From NCBI RefSeq assembly GCF_012027355.1, contig NZ_SNUH01000002.1, positions 186,001 through 250,000 of the forward strand: a stretch of 64,000 nucleotides of DNA, written 5' to 3'. The DNA comes from Thermococcus sp. M36. GTDB lineage: Archaea > Methanobacteriota_B > Thermococci > Thermococcales > Thermococcaceae. Below the pieces are notes generated by a model. The model did not search any database, was not told where the DNA came from, and worked only from the letters and a program-made list of their open reading frames with translations. Both the position numbers and the translations under genes were made by a program. Positions within the stretch are counted from its first letter, which is position 1. Every line of letters starts with the position of its first letter. This document shows positions 1 to 7,791 of this stretch, piece after piece.

Positions 1-349
1 AGAGGTTGAGCATCTCCGCGTCTTTCATTATCTCCTTATTCTCAAGGTATAGCGTCTTCAGGGGGTGGCCCTCGGGCAGGCCTTTCTCCTCAAGCTCTTC
101 CGTCCCCTTGACCGCCTCGCGGAAGAGTTCGACGTGTAAATCGCACATCTTGGCGATGTCCTTGGCGGAAATTCCCTCCTTTACGAGCTCCTGCTCGATG
201 AGGGGTATCTCAAGGGGCGAGATGCCGCTGAGAACGGCCCTGAACTCCTCCTTGAGCTTGTTAACATCCTCTCCCTCATGGATCCTCAGTAAGAGCTTCT
301 TGAGCTGTTCTTTCTTATATTCTCGATTGTTCAGTAACTCGGTCATCAT
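1..349 (-). CDS. DUF438-family protein, N-terminal part (cut by window start)
   Basis: The first 116 residues are present; the rest lies before base 1. The helical N-terminus (MMTELLNNREYKK..., then a KMCDLHVELFREAV stretch) matches the DUF438 domain that precedes hemerythrin-like and PAS domains in anaerobe proteins linked to redox or NO stress. The start is one of two adjacent ATGs at 349/346, behind GGTGAT. A TATA-like CTTAAAAGT on the minus strand lies near 380-390, and a perfect ATGAC-N4-GTCAT palindrome (360-373) sits between it and the start. It is divergent from the DUF2249 gene. The family call is good; the stress role is inferred from the neighbours. Confidence 0.75.
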   Translation of the reverse strand, partial: MMTELLNNREYKKEQLKKLLLRIHEGEDVNKLKEEFRAVLSGISPLEIPLIEQELVKEGISAKDIAKMCDLHVELFREAVKGTEELEEKGLPEGHPLKTLYLENKEIMKDAEMLNL

Positions 350-359
350 TATCACCTTC

Positions 360-373
360 ATGACGAGTGTCAT
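360..373. promoter_or_regulatory. Palindromic operator ATGAC-GAGT-GTCAT
   Basis: The perfect 5-bp arms ATGAC/GTCAT are separated by 4 bases, between the TATA box and start codon of the DUF438 gene, a position expected for repression. The same motif recurs at 423, 2417 and 2497, all near genes of one functional group. The regulator at 2572 is the natural candidate binder; that is inference. Confidence 0.65.
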
Positions 374-422
374 ACTGAGTACTTTTAAGCGTTTCTGGAC
401 AGATGTGCCCAACAAATTTTAT

Positions 423-436
423 ATGTCGCATGTCAT
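423..436. promoter_or_regulatory. Operator-like site ATGTC-GCAT-GTCAT
   Basis: This is a one-mismatch copy of the ATGAC-N4-GTCAT palindrome. It directly follows the TATA-like TTTTATAT (about 417-424) of the DUF2249-DUF1858 gene, so a bound protein would overlap the promoter and transcription start. Confidence 0.55.
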
Positions 437-458
437 AGGTTGGGGTGGTGATGCAAGA

Positions 459-935
459 ATGATGCTCGACGTTCGCGGTTTGAACCCGCCCCAGCCGGCG
501 GTTATGATCGTAGAGGCCCTCGGGAAGCTTAAGACTGGGGAAACGCTCGAAGTAATCGGCGACAAGCCCTTCGTGGGCATTATTCCAAAGCTTGAAGAAG
601 CGGGCTATAAAGTAGAAGTCAAGGAGGTCTCGGGGTTCTTCATCCTCAAAGTCACGAAGACCGAAGAATCAAAGGAGCTGAGCATGGAGGTGGAGGAGTG
701 CGACGATAAGTTAGAGGAGATAACGGAAGACACCAACGTGGCCAAACTCCTAAAGGCCTATCCCGAATCCCTGAAGATACTTGTGAAGTACGGCTTCTCC
801 CCCCTTGAGAACCCCGAGATGAGAAAAACACTCGCAAGGACGATTACTTTGAAGCAGGCAAAAGATCTCATTGGAATGAGCGACGAGAAGTTCAAAGAGA
901 TGGTGGAGGAGCTTAAGGCCCTGGAAAAGGGCTGA
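459..935 (+). CDS. DUF2249-DUF1858 two-domain protein
   Basis: The 158-residue protein starts at ATG 459 (or the adjacent 462), behind GGTGGTG. Residues 1 to about 70 (start MMLDVRGLNPPQPAVM) have the TusA-like DUF2249 fold. After an acidic linker, residues about 90-155 (DTNVAKLLKAYPES, KYGFSPLENP) match DUF1858. In bacteria these domains are often found near hybrid-cluster proteins and NO-responsive genes. The open frame extends upstream, but the extension is low-complexity and crosses the operator, so I reject it. It is divergent from the DUF438 gene and shares the operator pattern. The molecular function is unknown. Confidence 0.8.
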   Translation: MMLDVRGLNPPQPAVMIVEALGKLKTGETLEVIGDKPFVGIIPKLEEAGYKVEVKEVSGFFILKVTKTEESKELSMEVEECDDKLEEITEDTNVAKLLKAYPESLKILVKYGFSPLENPEMRKTLARTITLKQAKDLIGMSDEKFKEMVEELKALEKG

Positions 936-1025
936 ACGCTTTCTTTAATTCTTGGATTCTTGAAATCAATAATTAAACAATTCTGTGCTCTGGGAATTCA
1001 GAAAAGAAAAAACGAGGGTAGAAGA

Positions 1026-2396
1026 TCAATCCAGCTCCTCCGCGAGGGGAGAGTCCTCTTCTACCTTTATTCCCTTGCTGAGCATGTCCCTGAGGTCAGC
1101 CTCCGGGTCGCCGGTGAGCCTGAGGTCAAACTGCCTCCTGAGGATTTCAAACACATTGGGAGTCAGGAACTCCGGAGCCTTAGGTCCGATGTAGATGCCC
1201 TTGATCCCGAGGTAGAGGAGCGAGTAGAGTATCGCTATGGCCTTCTGCTCCATCCAGCTCAGGACAATGCTCACGGGCAGGGAGTTCACGTCGGTTCCGA
1301 GCTCGTTCGCAAGTGCTATTGCAATCTCGATTATCGAGTAGACGTTGTTGCACTGACCGAAGTCGAGGAACCGCGGGATTCCCTCGATGGTGCCGTAGTT
1401 CCTCGCGTTGTAGCGGAACTTGCCACAAGCCGCTGAGAGTATCAGGGCATCGTCGGGGATCAGCTCGGTGAGCCTCTCGTAGTAGCCCATGCCCTTGTGC
1501 GGGGTGTCACAGCCACCCACGACGAAGATGTGCCTTATCTTGCCCTCCTGAATGAGCTCTATCAGCCTGTCTTTCATGGCCAGAACGTTGGTGTGGTGGA
1601 AGCCCGTGAGAAGCTTTCCGCCGTCGTAGGGGTTCATCTCCGGTGTCTCAAGGGCACGCTTTATGAGCGGCTCGAAGTTGTAGTCCTCTATGTGGGGAAC
1701 CCCCTCAAGGCCAGCTATTCCAACGGTGAAGATTCTGTCCTGATATGCCTTCGTGGGCTGCTGAACACAGTTGCTGGTTCCGAGTATTACACCCGGGAAC
1801 TCTGCGAATTCCTTCTTCTGGTAGAGCCACGAGCCTCCCCAGTTGCCGTAGAGGGCTTTGAACTTCCTCAGCTCGGGGTAGGCGTGGGCCGGGAACATCT
1901 CTGCGTGGGTGTAAACTTTAAGCTCATCCTCAAGACCGAGCTCCTCTATCTGCCTGAGGAGTTCATACAGAGCCTTGTAGCTGTGGCCGGTAACGAGTAT
2001 GCCCCTTCCTTCCGCAGTTCCGGTCGGGACTTCAATGGGCTCGGGTCTGCCGAAGGTCTCGACGTAAGCTCTGTCGAGAAGCTTCATCGCCTCAAGGTGA
2101 ACCCTTCCGTTCTCAAGGATGAGCTCCAGAAACCTGTTTTTATCAAAGTTGACGTTGGTGAGCGTCGAATAAAGGGCCTCCGCCAGGAAGTGGCCTATCC
2201 TCGGGTCGTCGTAGCCGACCTCAAGGGCATGGTAGTAGTAGGCCGAGGTTCCCTTTATGCCGTACAGCAGGGCCTCCTGGAGCGAGTTGAGGTCAGGATC
2301 CTTGCCGCAGACACCCCTTATCGTACATCCTCCCGCCAGGCTCATGGAGCACTGGTTGCAGAGCATATCAAACGCTTCCGGAACGCGTATCGCCAT
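1026..2396 (-). CDS. hcp: Hybrid-cluster protein (hydroxylamine reductase / prismane type)
   Basis: This is a cytoplasmic Fe-S protein of about 456 residues. The N-terminal cluster ligands are Cys13, Cys16, Cys24 and Cys30, spaced C-X2-C-X7-C-X5-C as in anaerobe Hcp. Later cysteines in GTSNCVQQ, GGCDTPHKG, SAACGKFR and FGQCNN fit the hybrid Fe-S-O cluster. The length matches the short archaeal class that lacks part of the N-terminal helical domain. Hcp proteins reduce hydroxylamine in vitro, and NO reductase or S-nitrosylase roles are reported in bacteria. I chose ATG 2396 because GGAGGT lies 8 nt upstream; ATG 2402 is too close to it. A perfect palindromic operator lies at 2417-2430. Confidence 0.93.
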   Translation of the reverse strand: MAIRVPEAFDMLCNQCSMSLAGGCTIRGVCGKDPDLNSLQEALLYGIKGTSAYYYHALEVGYDDPRIGHFLAEALYSTLTNVNFDKNRFLELILENGRVHLEAMKLLDRAYVETFGRPEPIEVPTGTAEGRGILVTGHSYKALYELLRQIEELGLEDELKVYTHAEMFPAHAYPELRKFKALYGNWGGSWLYQKKEFAEFPGVILGTSNCVQQPTKAYQDRIFTVGIAGLEGVPHIEDYNFEPLIKRALETPEMNPYDGGKLLTGFHHTNVLAMKDRLIELIQEGKIRHIFVVGGCDTPHKGMGYYERLTELIPDDALILSAACGKFRYNARNYGTIEGIPRFLDFGQCNNVYSIIEIAIALANELGTDVNSLPVSIVLSWMEQKAIAILYSLLYLGIKGIYIGPKAPEFLTPNVFEILRRQFDLRLTGDPEADLRDMLSKGIKVEEDSPLAEELD

Positions 2397-2416
2397 ATCC
2401 ATCAACCTCCGTTTTT

Positions 2417-2430
2417 ATGACACGTGTCAT
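2417..2430. promoter_or_regulatory. hcp: Palindromic operator ATGAC-ACGT-GTCAT at hcp
   Basis: This perfect 14-bp palindrome lies just upstream of the hcp ribosome site and downstream of TATA-like sequence near 2437-2470, where a repressor would block the start site. A separate 16-bp inverted repeat (ATGAAG-TGAC-CTTCAT, 2446-2461) lies beside it. Confidence 0.7.
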
Positions 2431-2496
2431 ATTCTTCGATCATAAATGAAGTGACCTTCATAAAAGTTTTGCGGTTTATTAACCTAAAGTGGTCTT

Positions 2497-2510
2497 ATGA
2501 CTTATGTCAT
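2497..2510. promoter_or_regulatory. Palindromic operator ATGAC-TTAT-GTCAT
   Basis: This is another copy with perfect arms in the hcp/regulator divergent region, about 35 bp upstream of the regulator's TATA box (TTTAAATAT, 2541-2549). A degenerate copy (ATTCC-ACGT-GTCAT, 2548-2561) follows that TATA box, suggesting autoregulation. Confidence 0.6.
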
Positions 2511-2571
2511 GACAAGATCCTAAAAGGCTTGGCAGAAAGGTTTAAATATTCCACGTGTCATAAAGGGTACC

Positions 2572-2958
2572 ATGAAGACCAACGCCTTCGAAGTTGCTTC
2601 GCGTTACATCTACCCGTCACTTAGGAGGCGCCTCGTTGAGGTTCTCCGCGAAAAGGGGTTAACGCAGACGGGAATAGCCGAGCTGCTCCACATCACCCAG
2701 TCAGCGGTTTCCCGCTACCTGAAGATGGACAGGGGTGCGCTGATAGATCTGAAGGCTTTTCCAGACATTGATGAGGAGGTTAAGGCGCTCGCGGAGAGGA
2801 TAATCCGAGAGAGGCCTGACGAGTACGAGATACACGCTGAGCTCGTCAGAATATCGCTGAGGCTCCTTGGAAAGGGGTACGCCTGCTCTTTCCATGCCCG
2901 GATAGACCCTGACATAGACCCCTCCCTCTGCAACGTCTGTATAGAGCTTTTTGGCTGA
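2572..2958 (+). CDS. HTH transcriptional regulator with C-terminal Cys motif, probable regulator of hcp
   Basis: The 128-residue protein has an N-terminal XRE-like helix-turn-helix (about residues 28-55: LTQTGIAELLHITQSAVSRYL). The C-terminal region ends in Cys105, His108, Cys120 and Cys123 (C-S-F-H then C-N-V-C), which could bind Fe-S, zinc or sense thiol oxidation. It resembles the archaeal COG2522 type of predicted regulator. It is divergent from hcp and flanked by the ATGAC-N4-GTCAT sites, so it is the likely local repressor and its own regulator. The signal (NO, hydroxylamine, oxygen) is inferred from its targets. ATG 2572 follows AAAGGGTACC. Confidence 0.8.
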   Translation: MKTNAFEVASRYIYPSLRRRLVEVLREKGLTQTGIAELLHITQSAVSRYLKMDRGALIDLKAFPDIDEEVKALAERIIRERPDEYEIHAELVRISLRLLGKGYACSFHARIDPDIDPSLCNVCIELFG

Positions 2959-3110
2959 CCTCAGCGGGCCCAACAGGGGCCCGTGAAGTGACATCCTGTT
3001 CAACACCTGGGATGCAACCAGATGAAACATTAAAGCCGGTTCTAAATTCGAAATTGTTATAAGACATGAGGCCCAACTTTTTTAGAACCTCTTCCCCCGG
3101 GGTGGTAAAT

Positions 3111-4460
3111 ATGGTATCGGGCCCCATACTGCTGCTGTTGCTGGCCATTGCCGTGGCCCTGATCGTGGTGTTTACCTGAAAGTACAGGGTACATGCATTT
3201 TTAGTCCTCCTGGGCGCAGCGTACTTCGTTGGCGTATTCTCCGGGATGGGTCTTCCTGAGACAGTGGATGCCATTGCTGCAGGATTTGGGGGCACCCTCA
3301 AGTCCATAGGCATCGTGATAGCCGCGGGCACTATGATCGGATACGTTCTTGAGAAGTCCGGTGGTGCGCTGTCCATGGCAGAGGCCGTCTTGAAGGTGGT
3401 CGGCAAAGACAGAGTCCCGCATGCAATGAGCATAATAGGATACATCGTCTCGATCCCGGTGTTCTGCGACTCTGGATTCGTCATACTGTCACCCCTCAAC
3501 AAGGCCCTCACAAAAAGGGCAGGACTATCAATGGCTATAACCGCAATCGCATTAAGTACAGGTCTGTATGCAACCCATACGCTGGTACCTCCCACGCCGG
3601 GGCCTATCGCGGCCGCTGCAAATCTGAACGCGGATCTGGGTCTGGTCATAATGCTTGGCCTGGTGGCATCAATCCCCGCAACCATAGCAGGCCTTCTCTA
3701 CGCCATGAAGGTCGGTGGAAGGATATATATTGAGCCCGACATAGAAGAGAGCTATGAGGACCTGATGAAAAAGTACGGCAAGCTGCCCCCAGCAAGATGG
3801 GCATTCGCTCCCCTCGTGGTGCCCATACTCTTGATTGTCCTGAAGTCAATAGCTGACTATCCCTCCCACCCGTTTGGAACGGGCGCACTCAAGAACCTGT
3901 TTGATTTCATTGGACATCCAATAACGGCGCTTCTCCTGGGAGTTCTGCTTTCCTTCAAGCTGGTTGACAGTCTAGGCGAACATGTCTATGGCCCAAATGG
4001 CTGAGTGGCTGAAGGACTGAAGAATTCAGCTGTCATCATTCTAATAACCGGTGCAGGCGGTTCGTTCGGTTACGTCCTCAGACAGACAGGAATCGGCGAA
4101 TACATCGGGACAACACTTTCAGCGTATCACATGGGGCTCCTGCTGCCATTCCTCATTGCAGCGCTCCTCAAAACCGCGCAGGGTTCATCAACCGTTGCCA
4201 TAATCACGACTTCCGCGTTGCTTTCCCCGCTGATGGACTCCCTGGGCCTAGCCTCCACTTACGGAAGGGTACTCACCGTGCTCGCAATAGGCGCAGGTTC
4301 AATGGTCGTCAGCCATGCAAACGACAGTTACTTCTGGGTTGTCACCCAGTTCTCCAACATGGACGTTACCCAAGGATACAAGCTTCAGACAATGGCAACC
4401 CTGGTGGAAGGTATCGTCGCCGCAGCAGTCATACTGATCCTTGGTGCCGTTCTCCTATGA
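3111..4460 (+). pseudogene. GntP-family gluconate/H+ symporter-like permease, interrupted by two in-frame TGA codons
   Basis: One reading frame of about 450 codons runs from ATG 3111 (after GGGGTGGTAAAT) to TGA 4458. It encodes a hydrophobic multi-spanning protein like GntP/DsdX carboxylate permeases (KYRVHAFLVLLG; VPPTPGPIAAAAN; ITGAGGSFGYVL; QGSSTVAIIT; SHANDSYFWVV). TGA codons interrupt it at 3177-3179 (after VIVVFT-like sequence, before KYRVHAF) and 4002-4004 (before VAEGLKNSA), with no frameshift. Both positions would suit Trp (TGG to TGA). Intact coding pieces are 3246-4004 and 4005-4460. It could be a recent pseudogene or base-call errors; readthrough would be extraordinary. Confidence 0.8.
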
Positions 4461-4559
4461 AGTGCTTTCTTCCTGTTCTTTTTTAACCGTAAAAATTCCA
4501 GTCAGTTTCCCAGGCAATCTTAAATATGGGTTGGGGATAGATACAAGTGAGGTGGTACC

Positions 4560-5372
4560 ATGAAAAGGGCCCTCGTTACGCTCACATCCCCGGAGAGCAA
4601 GAGGCTGATCGCCAAGGCAGTTGTGGCAATGCCCGAAGTCCAGCACGCCCTCAAGCACGGCTTCGTGTACATAGCCACCGGAACCACGGCGGCTTACATA
4701 GCCGAGGAGATACTGGGAGAGGAAATTGAAAAGGAGAAGTGGACGGTTGGAGTAATAAGCAAGGGCAGAACCTGCGTTACCCCAAAGGCCACCTGGCCCA
4801 AGCACCTCGTCCTCTACAAGGGCGAGCCCTTCGACGACCCGCTTGAGGCCCTCAAGAGGATGGGGCCGAAGGACGTCTTCATAAAGGGCGCCAACGCGAT
4901 AGACATCAACTGGAACGTGGCAGTTTTTGCCGCCGCTCCAGATGGCGGAACCATAGGGAAGACCTTCGGATGGACAATAACCAAGGGAGTCTTCACAATA
5001 ACGCCGGTCAGCCTTGAAAAGTTCGTGCCGACACCGGTCGAGGAGAGCGCAAAGCTCACTGGCATCTACTCCTTCGACTGGGGAACTGGGCTTTACTCCG
5101 CCCTCGTGCCGATACCCCACTCCCACCCGGTTACCGAGGTGGAAGCATACAGGATTCTGGCAGGTGTCGAGGCCATACCGATAGCGGCCGGCGGAGCAGG
5201 CGGGGCTGAGGGCAGCGTTACCCTCGTCTTGGAAGGCGACGACGAGGCAATGGAGAGGGCGAAGGAGATAACCAAAGCGGTCAAGGGTGAGCCCTACCTC
5301 AAGCCGTACACCGAGGACTGCTCGGTCTGCCCGTTCGCCAAGATCTGCGGCCTTGGGAGCGGCGCTTTCTGA
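4560..5372 (+). CDS. Conserved hypothetical protein with C-terminal Cys cluster
   Basis: I do not recognise this 270-residue protein. It has no signal peptide or membrane segment. The N-terminal half looks like an alpha/beta nucleotide- or sugar-binding fold (GFVYIATGTTAAYIAEE), a central stretch is rich in small residues (IPIAAGGAGGAEGS), and the end carries CSVCPFAKICG, a possible metal or Fe-S site. A clear promoter (CTTAAATATG, about 4519-4528) and GGTGG before ATG 4560 support expression. The haem-type membrane protein begins 10 nt after its stop, so the two are probably co-transcribed and linked to redox work. Confidence 0.7.
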   Translation: MKRALVTLTSPESKRLIAKAVVAMPEVQHALKHGFVYIATGTTAAYIAEEILGEEIEKEKWTVGVISKGRTCVTPKATWPKHLVLYKGEPFDDPLEALKRMGPKDVFIKGANAIDINWNVAVFAAAPDGGTIGKTFGWTITKGVFTITPVSLEKFVPTPVEESAKLTGIYSFDWGTGLYSALVPIPHSHPVTEVEAYRILAGVEAIPIAAGGAGGAEGSVTLVLEGDDEAMERAKEITKAVKGEPYLKPYTEDCSVCPFAKICGLGSGAF

Positions 5373-5382
5373 GGTGGTGCCG

Positions 5383-5952
5383 GTGAAGCGGGTTCTCGTT
5401 TTCTTTCTTTTGATCCTTCTGATGGCTCCCCTTGTCCTAGCGGACGATGACGGGGAAGAAAATGAGTATGAGGCAGGCTACAGCGGGCTCGCGGCCCTTG
5501 GGGTGGGCCTTATAGCGGTTGGCGTCGTCTACTACTCCCTGACCAAGAGAAAGCTCGTCATAGTCCACAAGAAGTCCAGTGAGTGGGGCTTTGAGATAAG
5601 GCCAGAGCACCCATACATGACGATTTTTGGCCCGGTGTATCCCCTCACCATCCACCACGTCCTCACCATAACGGGAACGCTGCTGGTCTTTGTCCACTTC
5701 TTCTCATGCGACAACTACGCAGGACTCACGGGGGGCACCGGACTGGCGATGGGCATCGTCCTGGTTCTACTTAACCTGAACGGGTTCATCGGCAGGTACA
5801 TACACGGAAAGGTTCTCCTCGCGGCGAAGAAGCACGACAGGAAAATGGCAAAGAAGTTCGTGGGCATACTGGGTCACTGGAAGAAAGTCCACATAGCTCT
5901 GGCCATCCTGTTCGCCGTTCTGCTGGCCATCCACCTTGCAACTGGCGATTAG
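5383..5952 (+). CDS. Small membrane protein, likely b-type cytochrome / ferric-reductase-like
   Basis: The 189-residue protein starts at GTG 5383 after GAGGTGGT. A signal-like N-terminus (VKRVLVFFLLILL) is followed by an acidic stretch and four membrane segments. Histidines sit inside or at the ends of helices (TIHHVLTITG, LLVFVHFF, GRYIHGK, HWKKVHIAL, LLAIHLATGD), a pattern seen in b561 and ferric-reductase-like haem proteins. The upstream frame inside the previous gene is rejected. Thiol-redox genes follow, so electron transfer across the membrane is a fair guess; the haem ligands are only suggested by spacing. Confidence 0.6.
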   Translation: MKRVLVFFLLILLMAPLVLADDDGEENEYEAGYSGLAALGVGLIAVGVVYYSLTKRKLVIVHKKSSEWGFEIRPEHPYMTIFGPVYPLTIHHVLTITGTLLVFVHFFSCDNYAGLTGGTGLAMGIVLVLLNLNGFIGRYIHGKVLLAAKKHDRKMAKKFVGILGHWKKVHIALAILFAVLLAIHLATGD

Positions 5953-6023
5953 TGTCCCATGAACTCTTTTTCAAAAATTTCTTTTTAAATTCTCCCGCGC
6001 CCTTTTCTCTTGGGGGTGAGAGT

Positions 6024-6374
6024 ATGGACGAGCTTGAGATGATACGGAGGAAAAAGATGCTCGAACTCATGAAGCGGGCCGGGATGATAGAGGTGAAGCC
6101 AAAGGGGCCAAGGGTCGTGATAGAGGTCATAACCTCGCCAGGCTGTCCGTACTGTCCGATGGCTGTGGCCATGGCAAAGGAGCTTGAGAGGAAGTACGAA
6201 GGGGTCGTTGCGAGGGAGCTGAGCGTGGCCACCCCAGAGGGACAGAGAAAGGCGATGGAGCACAACATATTGGGAACGCCGACGGTGCTCATAAACAACA
6301 GGGTGGAGTTCATAGGCGTGCCGAACTTCGTGGAGTTCGAGAGAAGGGTGAAAGAAAGGCTGAATCAGGCGTAG
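6024..6374 (+). CDS. Thioredoxin/glutaredoxin-like protein with CPYC active site
   Basis: The 116-residue cytosolic protein starts at ATG 6024 after GGGGGTGAGAGT. It has a charged helical N-terminus, then a thioredoxin fold with the redox motif C41-P-Y-C44 and the typical cis-proline loop (GTPTVLINN, about residues 88-96). It probably works in disulfide exchange. Its 3' end overlaps the convergent CcdA-like gene by 10 bp. A TATA-like TTTTTAAATTC lies about 35 bp upstream. Together with the CcdA-like protein and the CPHC lipoprotein it makes a plausible inside-to-outside thiol relay. Confidence 0.8.
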   Translation: MDELEMIRRKKMLELMKRAGMIEVKPKGPRVVIEVITSPGCPYCPMAVAMAKELERKYEGVVARELSVATPEGQRKAMEHNILGTPTVLINNRVEFIGVPNFVEFERRVKERLNQA

Positions 6375-7099
6375 AGTAGCACCCATACTCCAATGGCCAC
6401 GAGGAGCAGGCCGGCTATCACCGAAAGCTCCCTGCTGTGCCGCACCATGGCCTGAGAGAAGCGCTTGCTCTCGGTCACGCTTCCCATCGCCAGCAGTATG
6501 ACCACTAAAGGCAGCACGAAAACGAGGTTGTAGAGGCCAAGGAGCAGAAAGGCCAGGGCTTTTCCGGCTTTCGATATTATTATCGCGTACACGAGGTAGC
6601 TCCCTGCGGAACACGGGAGGAGGGTCGTGGAGACTATGACACCGAGGGTGAACGCACCGAGGACCGTAGCCTCCGAGCTGAATATCCTTTTCCGTATGCC
6701 CCCCTTGTCCCCTATCCTTGGCTTCTCCATCAGCCCCGTGGCTATGGTATAGGCACCAAAGATTATCGCTGCAACGCCCGCAACCCACAGCGGCAGGTAT
6801 CCTGCGAAATAGAGGAGGCCGATTCCTAGGAGATAGTAGGAGACGTAAACCGCCGCTATAAAGGCAAAGCCTATCACGTAGAGCCTCCTCTTGGATATTT
6901 CCCTGACGGAAATGGCTATGAGGAGCATCGTATATATGACGAACGTGCATGGGTTTATCGAGTCGCTCATCGCGAGGGCAAAGAACTTGGGGAGGAAATC
7001 AACCATGCCCAGTGCCCACAGGGTAAGGGAGCTGACCCCAAAGGACGCCAGAAGGATAACGGCGAGCCCTTTGACCTCCGTCCTCAATCCACCCACCAC
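6365..7099 (-). CDS. CcdA/DsbD-like thiol transport membrane protein
   Basis: The 244-residue polytopic protein has about six helices. Two conserved Pro-Cys sites are visible, INPCTF (about residue 50) and LLPCSAG (about residue 161), the cysteine pair that CcdA and DsbD use to move reducing power across the membrane. The external lipoprotein with a thioredoxin domain (7120-7683) lies just upstream in the same direction, and the cytosolic CPYC protein is convergent. The order fits a cytosolic thioredoxin to CcdA to extracytoplasmic thioredoxin chain. Confidence 0.82.
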   Translation of the reverse strand: MVGGLRTEVKGLAVILLASFGVSSLTLWALGMVDFLPKFFALAMSDSINPCTFVIYTMLLIAISVREISKRRLYVIGFAFIAAVYVSYYLLGIGLLYFAGYLPLWVAGVAAIIFGAYTIATGLMEKPRIGDKGGIRKRIFSSEATVLGAFTLGVIVSTTLLPCSAGSYLVYAIIISKAGKALAFLLLGLYNLVFVLPLVVILLAMGSVTESKRFSQAMVRHSRELSVIAGLLLVAIGVWVLLYA

Positions 7100-7119
7100 C
7101 GTATAAAAATAGGGGTGCG

Positions 7120-7683
7120 TCAGCCGCCCTCCGGCATCCTGTGCTCAACGTAGATCGCGTAGAGCTTGTCTATAACCGATTTGTCCTTTATAATGTACGC
7201 TTGGCCCCCTACAAAGAGCACCATGCCATCGTTGTCCATGGCTGCTTTGATTATCCTGGGGGTCGCAGAGACGTTGTACTCCCCCTCTATTATGGCGTAG
7301 AGTGTTCCGTTGTACGTTATCGCTATTGCAGGAACCCCACCTATCCCAGTGTACTTATACTGCTCGCTGAACAGTTTGGTGTTCTCCTCGTTGTCGAGCA
7401 GCTCATAGTACACCAGGTGATCCGCACCGTACTCTTTTGGTATCTCCTCCTTCATCTTCTGACAGTGGGGGCAGGTCCTCATGCCGTACATGTAGAAGTA
7501 CACCTCACCGAGGTATATCTTTGTCCCGTTCACGATGACGTACTCCTTGTCACCCATCTGAGTGGTTTGTGGAGTCTGTGTCGCCGGAGGTGCTGTCTCT
7601 GTAGCTGAATCCCCACTAGAGATGCATCCCGATGCAAATCCCACCAGAACTATGAGCAGAACAACCAGTCCAATTTTTCTCAT
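7120..7683 (-). CDS. Extracytoplasmic lipoprotein with thioredoxin-like CPHC site
   Basis: The 187-residue protein has a signal peptide ending in a lipobox (GFASGC, Cys20), a Thr/Pro-rich tether, then a thioredoxin-like domain with C71-P-H-C74 (the DsbA-type motif) and a VPAIAITYNG loop. It should be anchored outside the cell and swap disulfides. The gap to the CcdA-like gene is 20 bp and they are probably co-transcribed. A TATA-like GGTTATAAAACC near 7712-7723 lies in the divergent region shared with the gene at 7792. Confidence 0.8.
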   Translation of the reverse strand: MRKIGLVVLLIVLVGFASGCISSGDSATETAPPATQTPQTTQMGDKEYVIVNGTKIYLGEVYFYMYGMRTCPHCQKMKEEIPKEYGADHLVYYELLDNEENTKLFSEQYKYTGIGGVPAIAITYNGTLYAIIEGEYNVSATPRIIKAAMDNDGMVLFVGGQAYIIKDKSVIDKLYAIYVEHRMPEGG

Positions 7684-7791
7684 ACAATCACCGGGTATAA
7701 CTTGTGCGTCGGGTTATAAAACCTTACCTTTCGGCCGGAGCACGACAGAACGCTTAAATCCTCCGTCATCAAAGATAACCCGGGGATTATC

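Noticed and set aside
6-458. N-terminal extension of the DUF2249 frame back to base 6
   Set aside because: It runs antisense through the DUF438 gene and the shared promoter and operators.
2965-2983. Perfect 7-bp GC hairpin (CGGGCCC/GGGCCCG) after the HTH regulator
   Set aside because: It is not followed by a T-run, and archaeal termination relies on T-runs, so I do not call it a terminator.
3177-4004. Selenocysteine at the two TGA codons in the permease
   Set aside because: Thermococcales are not known to have the selenocysteine machinery, and both positions fit Trp better.
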